Positions 1 to 7,679 of a stretch of 10,126 bases of DNA are shown piece by piece. The position numbers and the translations under genes are program-made. A model generated the notes under the pieces. The model was not told where the DNA came from. It ran no database searches and saw only the letters and a list, made by a program, of their open reading frames with translations. The DNA is taken from positions 1 through 10,126 of the forward strand of contig JBCBIX010000103.1 of the NCBI GenBank assembly GCA_038523965.1, in the 5' to 3' direction. The stretch's first letter is position 1; each line of letters begins with the position of its first letter. Source of the stretch: JAJRXG01 sp038523965 (lineage in GTDB: Bacteria; Bacteroidota; Bacteroidia; Chitinophagales; Saprospiraceae).

Positions 1-5
1 GTTGA

Positions 6-488
6 GATCCTACGAATTCTAATTTAGAAGGAACTCAACAGTATCCAGGATGTACATACATTGGAATTAAAAAAACAGTCGCAATTGATAATTTAAGTAG
101 TGAAATGGGCACTGATTTTGATCGGCTGGCCTCATACATTACTGAGCAACAGGTGGAAGTAACCGCAGAAACCTTTTCGATCTATCACAAATGGGACATG
201 GTTAAAAAAATTGCCTCTTATACCGCTGGAATTCCTGTTTCGTCAGTTCCTTCATCTTTAGCTCAAGGCATCATCTCAGGTATCATACCCCCTGCGAACG
301 TGAATACAATACGTCATATCGGCTCCTATGTACACCTTGGGAATGCCTGGGCGACCCAATACATGATGCAGCGCGGAAAAGAATTCAAATTAAACAAGAG
401 CCTTGATGCCTTCGAAACGTATTACAATGTTCCTGGCGAGGTGCCTGAGCACGAATTAGTTACAGATATTCACTTCCCCATAAAATAG
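6..488 (+). CDS. GyrI-like effector-binding domain protein, 5' part missing
   Basis: The reading frame encodes a GyrI-like (AraC effector-binding) small-molecule-binding domain. Marks seen are the opening strand CTYIGIKKTVAIDNLSSEM, the central IRHIGSYVHLGNAW segment, and the closing E(T)YYNVPGE...ELVTDIHFPIK strand that ends the fold. In this family the domain binds hydrophobic or cationic small molecules; the ligand here is unknown. The first ATG (105) is the 34th codon after an in-frame TGA at 3-5, and the first strand of the domain lies before that ATG with no ATG, GTG or TTG available. The visible gene is therefore probably the C-terminal half of a longer protein. Related proteins often have an SRPBCC domain in front, which would lie left of the window. 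A frameshift or nonsense change at positions 1-5 would explain the stop. It ends 1 bp before the convergent glycosyltransferase gene. The domain call is fairly sure; the gene boundary is not. Confidence 0.6.
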   Translation, partial: DPTNSNLEGTQQYPGCTYIGIKKTVAIDNLSSEMGTDFDRLASYITEQQVEVTAETFSIYHKWDMVKKIASYTAGIPVSSVPSSLAQGIISGIIPPANVNTIRHIGSYVHLGNAWATQYMMQRGKEFKLNKSLDAFETYYNVPGEVPEHELVTDIHFPIK

Positions 489-489
489 G

Positions 490-1500
490 TCAGCAGAAAT
501 AGAACGGTGTAGCCTTTGGATGAGACTTTAGTAACGTTCCGATGATTTCTTGTTCTTTAGGATTTGCAACAGCAATGATGACTTGAGAAAGTCTATCAAA
601 ATTGTGGTCCGCAGTCGATGCCAGTGGAACACCATAGATATCCTGTCCTATTTTATTTTCATTATTCGTGATCCAAACAAATGGAATGTTCGAGTCCTGT
701 AGAGATCGAGCTATTAGCTTTCCTTTGTGACCCGCACCCCAAATGACTAATGTCTGTTCAGAATTGTAATCTGAACGAAGAAACCACATCAACTTTAGTT
801 CTAAAAATCGATTGTCTCTGTAGTGTGGATCGTTACGTGATGCCCGATGTGGATGGTCACGCCACATATGAATCACTTCGGGCACCTTGACCACTTTAAG
901 CCCAACACTTCTAAACCTAAAGGCCAAGTCATAGTCCTCGGGGTAAATGTCAGCATCAAACCCTCCACTTCTTATCAAGTCTGATCGATGCACCATCCAG
1001 CAGGGAGAAGGGATCACACACTCCCGGTAGATATCTTCAAAGTTTTGCTCAGACATGGTTAGATGATTCAACCAATCAGCATAGCGACGATATCCAGGTC
1101 CTACACCATCAACAGAGAAGTAGCGGACAAGTCCAACGGCGAGATGACCAGGGCCACGGTTGATCAATCGTTCTCTCAGCTTATCCAACTTGTGAGGAGT
1201 CATGAGATCATCAGCATCCATGCGAGTGATGTAGTCTCCTCGGCTGCGATCAAAAGCTTCTCGAAGCGCGGTAATGATGCCAATCCCAGGATTAGGATAC
1301 CATGATATCCGTGGGTCTCGAGCAGCATAACGCTCGAGAAGGGCTACTGTATCATCGGTGGAGCGATCATCCACAGCGATCAACTCCCAATTAGAAATCG
1401 ACTGCTCGACAATACTGTCTATGCACTTTTCCAGGAATGGCAAACCATTCCTGATGGGCATTAAAATGGAAATCAAGCCGTCGTGAAGATCTGTTTTCAA
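490..1500 (-). CDS. Family 2 glycosyltransferase with C-terminal Rossmann-like domain
   Basis: A 336-residue GT-A fold glycosyltransferase, expected to move a sugar from a nucleotide sugar to an acceptor at the cytoplasmic face of the membrane. Residues 9-24 (ISILMPIRNG) are the first nucleotide-binding strand, VDDRSTDDT (43-51) follows, MDADD (94-98) is the DXD metal/nucleotide site, and PEDYDL (187-192) carries the likely catalytic acidic residues. Family 2 catalytic domains end near residue 240. Residues 250-336 form a second domain starting LVIWGAGHKGK, a glycine-rich Rossmann signature like the N-terminal domain of PglD-type sugar acetyltransferases or CoA/NAD-binding proteins. There is no transmembrane helix. 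The start is TTG: the only ATG nearby is residue 14, inside the first strand, and would break the fold. It follows the decarboxylase gene by 4 bp, so the two are surely co-transcribed. Donor and acceptor cannot be told from sequence. Confidence 0.9.
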   Translation of the reverse strand: MKTDLHDGLISILMPIRNGLPFLEKCIDSIVEQSISNWELIAVDDRSTDDTVALLERYAARDPRISWYPNPGIGIITALREAFDRSRGDYITRMDADDLMTPHKLDKLRERLINRGPGHLAVGLVRYFSVDGVGPGYRRYADWLNHLTMSEQNFEDIYRECVIPSPCWMVHRSDLIRSGGFDADIYPEDYDLAFRFRSVGLKVVKVPEVIHMWRDHPHRASRNDPHYRDNRFLELKLMWFLRSDYNSEQTLVIWGAGHKGKLIARSLQDSNIPFVWITNNENKIGQDIYGVPLASTADHNFDRLSQVIIAVANPKEQEIIGTLLKSHPKATPFYFC

Positions 1501-1504
1501 GGTG

Positions 1505-2908
1505 CTAATTAGAAAAAGAAACTTGCTGAAGAAGAGAAACTAACTCTTTAATTTCCTTTATACCAGTCTTATAATTAGTGATACAAGCTCTCAGACAAAT
1601 TCGTCCATCGATCGGATATGTTGAGATCCAAGCTTTACCCGATCGCACAATCTTATCACAAATTTTGACGATTTGGTCATTATCCAGTTCGGGATGCGAA
1701 AAGCAGATGATAGGCATCGGAGTGGCATTGTCGATCTGCCAGCCCTGTGACACAAGACGTTCGCGTAATACATCTCCCAACTGACAAGTCGACTGAATCA
1801 TTTCTGCAATACCTTTCCACCCGAAACATGCCAAAGTCATGTATAATTTCAGCCCAATAAATCTCCTGGACCATTGGATACTACTTGTGTAGGGATCTTG
1901 GCTAATCGAGTCGCTATCAGGAGGCATGTAGGCCGCGGCTATTCTAAATGTCCGCTGAAGGATATCTGTATGACGGGTTAGAAACAGACTCGCCGCCATT
2001 GGAACATTGAGCCATTTGTGAATATCGAAAGTGATAGAGTCCGCACCGTCTATTCCATCGAGGTGATGTCTACCTTCCGGCCATAATCGCATAGCCCCGC
2101 CATAAGCCGCGTCCACGTGCATCCACAAACCAAGCGATCGACAGATGTCTGAGATTCCAGACAATGGATCAATACTCCCAGGTCCAGTTGTCCCCGCAGT
2201 TGCAGCAACCATTAGAGGATCATGGCCATCACTTTTATCTTGAATGATTTGCTGACTAAGCACTTTGAGATCCATCCGGAGATTAGAATCGGTGGAGATC
2301 ATACTGACCGCATCCATACCCAATCCAGCGATCCTTGCTGCCCGCGCGATGCTATGATGACTATGAGCCGAGGTATAGATACGCGGTCTTGCGAGAAGGC
2401 CAACGGCTCCTGACTCCTGATATCTCGGATACTTGTGCGTCAGCGAGGCCAACACGGCGGTCAGATTAGCCTCAGCTCCCCCACTACAGAAGGTTCCAGC
2501 ACTGGTCTGTCGTGACCAACCCATTTTTGATCCCATCTCCTGTATCATGTGGTATTCACACGTTGCGGCGAACGGTGCATGGCTCCAAGCCGCCATCTGA
2601 GGATTCAAAGTGGCGGTTATGACATCGGCAATAATGCTTGGGAAGTTTGGCCTCGGATTGAACAGTCCGAAATACGATGGATGGGGCGTGTGCACAGCAT
2701 ATTTCTTTAATCCATCCACGACATGGTCAATCGCTGTGGCTGTCTCCACAGGCGAATCAAAGTCTATCGACGTGACATGACTCAGTAACTTCTCTTGATC
2801 GAACTCTCTCGTCACGGGTATATCATCTGTCGCCGAGTAATAAGACTCTAATCGATCCATAAGTATCGACCAAACCTGTCGACGTTCGTCCTGAGAGAGG
2901 TCCATCAT
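1505..2908 (-). CDS. PLP-dependent group II amino acid decarboxylase
   Basis: A 467-residue, near full-length member of the group II pyridoxal-phosphate decarboxylases (glutamate, aromatic amino acid, diaminobutyrate and related decarboxylases), which make an amine and CO2 from an amino acid in the cytoplasm. Seen in order: HPSYFGLFNPRPNFP (76-90), a substrate-pocket region; FCSGGAEANLTA (140-151), the phosphate-binding loop; TSAHSHHS (179-186) with the histidine expected to stack on the PLP ring; AATAGTTGPGSIDP (235-248); HVDAAYGG (264-271) with the aspartate that pairs with the pyridine nitrogen; and DIHKW (295-299) with Lys298 as the Schiff-base lysine. All catalytic residues are present, so it should be active. 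The substrate is not readable; the subgroup is often annotated only as aspartate aminotransferase family or pyridoxal-dependent decarboxylase. The start is one of two adjacent ATGs. It leads a two-gene operon with a glycosyltransferase, which may suggest a role in making an amine-bearing surface molecule, but that is inference. Confidence 0.92.
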   Translation of the reverse strand: MMDLSQDERRQVWSILMDRLESYYSATDDIPVTREFDQEKLLSHVTSIDFDSPVETATAIDHVVDGLKKYAVHTPHPSYFGLFNPRPNFPSIIADVITATLNPQMAAWSHAPFAATCEYHMIQEMGSKMGWSRQTSAGTFCSGGAEANLTAVLASLTHKYPRYQESGAVGLLARPRIYTSAHSHHSIARAARIAGLGMDAVSMISTDSNLRMDLKVLSQQIIQDKSDGHDPLMVAATAGTTGPGSIDPLSGISDICRSLGLWMHVDAAYGGAMRLWPEGRHHLDGIDGADSITFDIHKWLNVPMAASLFLTRHTDILQRTFRIAAAYMPPDSDSISQDPYTSSIQWSRRFIGLKLYMTLACFGWKGIAEMIQSTCQLGDVLRERLVSQGWQIDNATPMPIICFSHPELDNDQIVKICDKIVRSGKAWISTYPIDGRICLRACITNYKTGIKEIKELVSLLQQVSFSN

Positions 2909-3073
2909 AAGAGATATCTATGCTGTCTATCTATGTCGGAAAAATAGAGGTTTAGTCACATCCGTATCCTATAGCCGAAGGTTATGCCTCTTGACTGATA
3001 TCCTTCTCCAGCCAACCACGTGAGATCTTGTTAACTTTCGCAACGTCTACCATCTGATAACGCCCTTGCAGTT
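2909..3073. promoter_or_regulatory. Divergent intergenic region between decarboxylase and WS/DGAT genes
   Basis: This 165-bp spacer must hold the promoters of both diverging genes. I could not fix either one. On the plus strand TAACTTTC at 3031-3038 is one base off the Bacteroidota -7 consensus TAnnTTTG, but no matching -33 box lies 17-19 bp upstream. Neither start codon has a clear Shine-Dalgarno site. A short open frame on the minus strand (2982-3053) lies inside it and is described in the findings. Confidence 0.35.
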
Positions 3074-4903
3074 ATGATCAAACAAGTCATGAATCTCATA
3101 GACAATCCCCGAATCAAGTCAGTACCAGGACTTGATGCGAGTTTCTTATACGCTGAGAACCCAAGAAGTCCCATGCACGTCGGAAGTGTAGCTGTCATCG
3201 AGGGATCGTTACAATTTGAGACTTTCAGAGCGACCTTGTTGTCAAGGCTCCACCAGCTCCCAACCCTACGTCAGCGGCTGATGTTTGTACCCATGAGCAT
3301 CGATAACCCGTATTGGGTAGACGATCCTAACTTTAATATCGATCTCCATCTTCAGCATGTGGCGCTCCCGCAGCCAGGCGATTGGCAACAGCTAAGGAAG
3401 ATGGCCTCCTCGATATTCAGCGAGCCACTTGATCGTTCACGCCCATTGTGGGAATTCACATTTGTTGAAGGGCTCGATAGCATCAATCAAGTACCCAAAG
3501 GATCCGTGGCCATCATCTCTAAGATTCATCATGCAGCGATCGATGGTATGGCTGGTGCAGGTATGATGAGCTTGATATTTGACATGAGCGCCAAACCAAA
3601 GGAACTCTCGCCCCCTCGTCCCTGGAAACCAGGTCCACTTCCTCACGAAATTAATCTCATGCTGAAGAGTGCGATGAGCTTTGCTAAAAATCCACTCAAG
3701 CTACCCAAGATCGTGGCCAGCACTGTCACTGCTACCGTCAAATCAGGTGTGGTTAATCGCATTCAGTCAGTCGAGTTACCTACAGCACCATTCACCGCGC
3801 CAAATACTCCTCTAAATGGCATCATCTCTCCACAACGCAAATGGGGGACAGCTGTACTCGACTTCTCGCGTGTCCGAAAAATCAAAAGTGTTATGGGCAC
3901 CACGCTTAATGATGTCGTTCTGGCGATTTGCGCGGGAGCTCTACGTAGATATCTCCATGAAAAAGGAAAACTCCCCAACAAGCCCCTCGTTGCCATGGTC
4001 CCGATCTCAACACGAGATCAACAAGAACAAGAGAAAACAAATGGTAATCGACTATCAGCCATGTTAGTCCAATTAGCTACTAACATCGAGGACCCAATAG
4101 AACGATTAGAAGCCATACATGAGAATACGATCCGCGGCAAAACCTACCAAGGTGCGATCGGAGCGAAGTCGCTATCCAACTTGGCAGAAGTGGTTCCATT
4201 TGGCGTGGCTAATCAGGCAGCTCGTCTGTATAGTCGCTTTAATGTGGCCAAGATGCACAACCCGGTATTCAATGTTGTTATCACAAATGTACCTGGCCCT
4301 CAGATGCCCATCTATCTGCATGGACATAAGCTCCATAGTGTGATGGGCATGGCACCCATCATCGATGGCATGGGGCTGATCATAACTGTACTTAGCTATA
4401 ACGGTTCGATCACGATCAGTCCAACTTCAGATGCAAAGTCGATGCCCGACATTAACACCTTCGCCACTTATATCCGCGAATCAGCTAATGAATTAGAAGA
4501 GCTCACCTTAGCTCTCGAGGCTCAAGGGAAAAAGCCAAAAAAGAAGCCAGCTCCCCAAAGCGATAAAGTGATGCTTCATATCAAGGACTATCTAAAAAAG
4601 AACCCTGAATTCCTCAAACCGAACGCGGGTATCTACCAAATCCAAATCGAAGGAAAGGCTGAGGCAATATGGCAACTGAACTTCAGCGAACCGCCGGGTG
4701 TGGTTAGAAGAGGGAAAGCCAAGGAACCAGATCTTGTGCTGACGGTGCGTGATGAACACATGCTAAGAATCGGGACAGGTGATTTGGATTTTCAGACAGC
4801 GTTCATCCAAGGTCGGCTCAATGTCAAAGGGGACATGAAAAAGGCCATGAAGTTGGCTAAGATCCTATCTCTAATTCCAAAATTAGAATTAGAAAAGGCG
4901 TAA
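3074..4903 (+). CDS. Wax ester synthase/diacylglycerol acyltransferase (WS/DGAT) fused to SCP2 domain
   Basis: A 609-residue protein. Residues 1 to about 480 are a full WS/DGAT acyltransferase, which joins acyl-CoA to a fatty alcohol or diacylglycerol to form wax ester or triacylglycerol at the inner membrane or lipid-body surface. Seen: GLDASFLY (19-26), PLDRSRPLWE (118-127), the catalytic HHAAIDG (152-158, HHxxxDG), NDVVLAICAGALR (279-291), and TNVPGP (404-409). After a lysine- and proline-rich linker (486-495) residues 498-605 form a second domain with SCP2 character: an amphipathic helix, the strand IYQIQIEGKAEAIWQLNF, EPDLVLTVRDEHMLRIGTGD, and the FIQGRLNVKGDMKKAMKL segment. SCP2 domains bind sterols, acyl-CoA and other lipids. 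Usual WS/DGATs are about 450-500 residues, so the fusion explains the extra length. The frame is unbroken. It stands alone, divergent from the decarboxylase and convergent with the M48 gene. The acyl acceptor is not known. Confidence 0.93.
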   Translation: MIKQVMNLIDNPRIKSVPGLDASFLYAENPRSPMHVGSVAVIEGSLQFETFRATLLSRLHQLPTLRQRLMFVPMSIDNPYWVDDPNFNIDLHLQHVALPQPGDWQQLRKMASSIFSEPLDRSRPLWEFTFVEGLDSINQVPKGSVAIISKIHHAAIDGMAGAGMMSLIFDMSAKPKELSPPRPWKPGPLPHEINLMLKSAMSFAKNPLKLPKIVASTVTATVKSGVVNRIQSVELPTAPFTAPNTPLNGIISPQRKWGTAVLDFSRVRKIKSVMGTTLNDVVLAICAGALRRYLHEKGKLPNKPLVAMVPISTRDQQEQEKTNGNRLSAMLVQLATNIEDPIERLEAIHENTIRGKTYQGAIGAKSLSNLAEVVPFGVANQAARLYSRFNVAKMHNPVFNVVITNVPGPQMPIYLHGHKLHSVMGMAPIIDGMGLIITVLSYNGSITISPTSDAKSMPDINTFATYIRESANELEELTLALEAQGKKPKKKPAPQSDKVMLHIKDYLKKNPEFLKPNAGIYQIQIEGKAEAIWQLNFSEPPGVVRRGKAKEPDLVLTVRDEHMLRIGTGDLDFQTAFIQGRLNVKGDMKKAMKLAKILSLIPKLELEKA

Positions 4904-4929
4904 ATCTTCTACATTTTAATTCACTCCTG

Positions 4930-6432
4930 CTACCTCCTTCCCGATCCAGACCTGCCGTAGGCTATGGTCTTGATTAGTGTTCCGGATGCGATTTGGTCAG
5001 TGAGTTCCATATTATTAAGTACAGCGATTTCTTCCATATCCTCTTGCGAGTTGGCATAGGACTGCAAAATCGAAGAGAGTAAAGCAGTTCGGGGAACTTG
5101 GACGACTTTGATACGATCTGGACTGACATCTATCTTTCTCTGATCAGTGAGACGATCAAAGTTGCCCATGGTATTTGCAAACGAGCGGTAGTAAGTATTG
5201 AAATCAGCAGTCTTGGACAATCCATGAAATTTGTAAATCAGGTTATTGTACAAAATGTGATAGGTTAAAATCCGAAGATCTGGATCCTGAGCTGGCTGCC
5301 CATTCTGTGTCTGCTGAGGTTTTATCACAGAGATCATCGCATGCGCCTGTAGACCATTCACTGTGATATTCCGCTGTTCTACTATCTGAAGACCATCATT
5401 TTCTATGGTGGCCTGGACAGCCGTATTAATATCACTTCCTTGGGCCAGGGTCATAATCATGAGCGCTTTTCCATCCTGGGAGGCCATCTGAACACTCTGT
5501 GGTGAATTAATTATCCTCCAATCTGGCGGAACTGGAAAATGGAACTTCAATTCTGGATGAAAGAAGGTATTGTACTCCACATATCCTTGGCGCGGATCTT
5601 CTCCATAAATAAGACCATCGATGAGGCGCAGATAGGAATCACGATTCACCTTGAGACTGGAAAAAGCTGATTTCTCTTGATAGATTTTTGACAAGTGATG
5701 AACGCGATTAAATCGATTCACTGGATCTGGATGAGTAGATTGGAACTCAGGTATTCGCTGCTGCCCAGCTAACTCTCTCTTACGATCCAAGACTTTGAAA
5801 AAATTTGCCATCTCATGTGAATCGTATCCGATCTGGGTGCTGTAGTCTACTCCGAGTTCGTCTGATTGGCTCTCATCATCTCGTCCAAACTTGAGGAACA
5901 AAGCGCCTAACGCCTGCGATCCTAACTCTCCAAACTGACGAAACTCTTCGGAGACAATCATGCCAGCGACAAATAATCCAGAATACAATTGCTGCTTAGA
6001 CATCTGAACCACGGAGTGTCGCGCCGTGACATGTCCGATCTCATGGCCCAAGACCCCAGCGAATTCAGCTTCATTATTAAAGTGTGCCATGATCCCACGT
6101 GTGAAGTAGATATATCCTCCAGGAACGGCAAACGCATTCACAACTGGACTATCCAAAATGCGAAACTGATAGTCCAACTCTGGGCGATGGGAGATGGCTC
6201 CCATTTCCTTTCCCTTGGCAGTAATGAAGCTTTGTAAATCCTCATCCTCATACATCCCAAACTCAGCGATGATGGATGGATCATACTGCTTGCCCATGGC
6301 AATCTCTTGAGACTCAGAGATGAAAACAACTTGCTTCTTGCCAGTGACTGGATTAACTGCGCAAGCTTGGATGATACACGAGATAAGAAGCACGACGGGC
6401 AGTGCAAACAGGTTTGACTTTCTATGTGTCAT
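4930..6432 (-). CDS. M48 family zinc metalloprotease, lipoprotein
   Basis: A 500-residue secreted peptidase of the M48 (BepA/YfgC-like) group, likely cutting misfolded envelope proteins outside the inner membrane. The chosen ATG gives a charged start (MTHRKSN), a hydrophobic stretch and a lipobox ending IIQAC, with Cys24 as the probable lipid-bearing residue. A longer frame opens with TTG at 6498 but would put 22 polar residues before the signal peptide, so it is less likely. The catalytic HEIGH (130-134) holds two zinc ligands and the catalytic glutamate; the third ligand is probably the first Glu of ESQSDELG (187-194). VVNAFAVPGGYIYFTRG just before is typical of the family. The middle part (about 290-430) is a conserved extension of unknown role. 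The last 60 residues (ILQSYANSQEDMEEIAVLNN and onward, to GTLIKTIAYG) resemble a LysM-like glycan-binding motif. It ends 26 bp from the convergent WS/DGAT gene. Confidence 0.93.
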   Translation of the reverse strand: MTHRKSNLFALPVVLLISCIIQACAVNPVTGKKQVVFISESQEIAMGKQYDPSIIAEFGMYEDEDLQSFITAKGKEMGAISHRPELDYQFRILDSPVVNAFAVPGGYIYFTRGIMAHFNNEAEFAGVLGHEIGHVTARHSVVQMSKQQLYSGLFVAGMIVSEEFRQFGELGSQALGALFLKFGRDDESQSDELGVDYSTQIGYDSHEMANFFKVLDRKRELAGQQRIPEFQSTHPDPVNRFNRVHHLSKIYQEKSAFSSLKVNRDSYLRLIDGLIYGEDPRQGYVEYNTFFHPELKFHFPVPPDWRIINSPQSVQMASQDGKALMIMTLAQGSDINTAVQATIENDGLQIVEQRNITVNGLQAHAMISVIKPQQTQNGQPAQDPDLRILTYHILYNNLIYKFHGLSKTADFNTYYRSFANTMGNFDRLTDQRKIDVSPDRIKVVQVPRTALLSSILQSYANSQEDMEEIAVLNNMELTDQIASGTLIKTIAYGRSGSGRR

Positions 6433-6562
6433 GGTCGTTTCTTTGTGAGCTTTTGAGGACGAAGTAAGAAGATGACGCAGTATCGGTCCTTCTGACAAAT
6501 TACCTGATAATCAACAATAGTCGAGGGCACAAGCTGCCAGTGTATCCATAAATTAACAACTG
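6433..6562. promoter_or_regulatory. Divergent promoter region between M48 protease gene and mnmA
   Basis: A 130-bp spacer between two genes that point away from each other, so both promoters should lie here. No convincing TTTG/TAnnTTTG pair was found. On the minus strand TAATTTG near 6493-6500 comes close to the -7 box but lacks one T. The leader before mnmA is A-rich and has no Shine-Dalgarno site, as is common in Bacteroidota. Confidence 0.35.
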
Positions 6563-7660
6563 ATGAGCAAAAAGGGAAAGGTACTGGTCGCCATGAGTGG
6601 TGGCATCGACAGCACTGTTACGGCCATGCTCATGCACGAGGAAGGATATGAGGTGGTCGGGATCACGATGAAGACTTGGGATTACGCCTCATCGGGAGGG
6701 TCAAAAAAGGAGACGGGCTGCTGCAGTCTTGATAGCATTAATGATGCTCGACAAGTGTCCGTAGACATGGGCTTTCATCACTTTATCATTGATATCCGCG
6801 AAGAGTTTGGAGATTATGTCATCGATGACTTTGTAGACGAATACATCGCTGGCAGAACACCAAATCCATGTATACTATGCAATACTCACATCAAGTGGTC
6901 GGCCTTGCTCCGACGTGCGGACGCGCTGGATTGTGAGTTCATTGCCACCGGACATTACGCAGAAATTAACGTGCACAATGGACGATATCACATATCACGT
7001 GCAGTTGATATGCGCAAGGATCAATCTTATGTGCTCTGGGGACTCAGTCAGGAGTGCATGGCCCGGACCAAATTTCCACTTGCGCCTTACACTAAGGACG
7101 AAATCAGAAAAATGGCTGCCGACCGCGGCTATGAAGCACTGTCCAAAAAACCAGAGAGCTACGAGATCTGCTTTGTTCCAGACAATGATTACCGCGGGTT
7201 TCTGAAGCGGCGCATCCCCACATTGGCAAATGAGGTTGCCGGTGGCTCATTCGTAGATCGACATGGTCAGGTGTTAGGAAGTCATGACGGCTATCCGTTC
7301 TACACGATCGGTCAGCGCAAAGGACTCGGAGGAGGATTCAAAAAGCCGATGTTCGTCACCGAAATCCAACCAGAGACCAATACCGTCGTCCTCGGTGAAG
7401 TAGATGAACTCATGCGTAATGGGATGATCGTCTCCGATGTGAATCTCCAGAAATATGATCAAATTCCGGCTGGCATGGAGGCACATACCATGGTCCGCTA
7501 CAATGATAAAGGCACGATGGCAATGATCAATATGAATGATGATCAGACAATTACTGCAGAATTCATGGCCAATGTCCGTGGTGTGGCACCCGGTCAGTCT
7601 GCCGTCTTCTATGATGGTGATGACGTCATAGGAGGAGGTAGAATTCGATCGAGCCTATAA
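6563..7660 (+). CDS. mnmA: tRNA-specific 2-thiouridylase MnmA
   Basis: A 365-residue cytoplasmic enzyme that puts sulfur on U34 of the tRNAs for Lys, Glu and Gln, using ATP to activate the base and a persulfide relayed from a cysteine desulfurase. Seen: the PP-loop SGGIDS (12-17), which binds ATP; TGCCSLDSINDA (51-62); TPNPCILCNTHIKW (99-112) with Cys106 as the likely catalytic nucleophile; ATGHYA (128-133); DQSYVLW (153-159); and SYEICFVPD (199-207) with Cys203 as the likely persulfide cysteine. The C-terminal part has the usual HDGYPFYTIGQRKGLGGG segment (241-258) and ends with a beta-barrel of normal length. Nothing is missing. The sequence type is that of Bacteroidota and is the main taxonomic clue in the window. 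The gene starts at the only sensible ATG, stands alone on its strand, and stops 19 bp from the convergent glycosidase gene. Confidence 0.97.
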   Translation: MSKKGKVLVAMSGGIDSTVTAMLMHEEGYEVVGITMKTWDYASSGGSKKETGCCSLDSINDARQVSVDMGFHHFIIDIREEFGDYVIDDFVDEYIAGRTPNPCILCNTHIKWSALLRRADALDCEFIATGHYAEINVHNGRYHISRAVDMRKDQSYVLWGLSQECMARTKFPLAPYTKDEIRKMAADRGYEALSKKPESYEICFVPDNDYRGFLKRRIPTLANEVAGGSFVDRHGQVLGSHDGYPFYTIGQRKGLGGGFKKPMFVTEIQPETNTVVLGEVDELMRNGMIVSDVNLQKYDQIPAGMEAHTMVRYNDKGTMAMINMNDDQTITAEFMANVRGVAPGQSAVFYDGDDVIGGGRIRSSL

Positions 7661-7679
7661 GTCTTTAGATATCAGAATA

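Noticed and set aside
4873..4896. Short direct repeat of AATTAGA near the end of the WS/DGAT gene.
   Set aside because: Only two copies inside coding sequence, ending a Leu/Glu-rich tail; codon choice explains it.
4930..6498. A 522-residue form of the M48 protease starting at TTG 6498.
   Set aside because: It adds 22 polar residues ahead of a normal signal peptide and lipobox; the ATG at 6432 gives a standard lipoprotein start.
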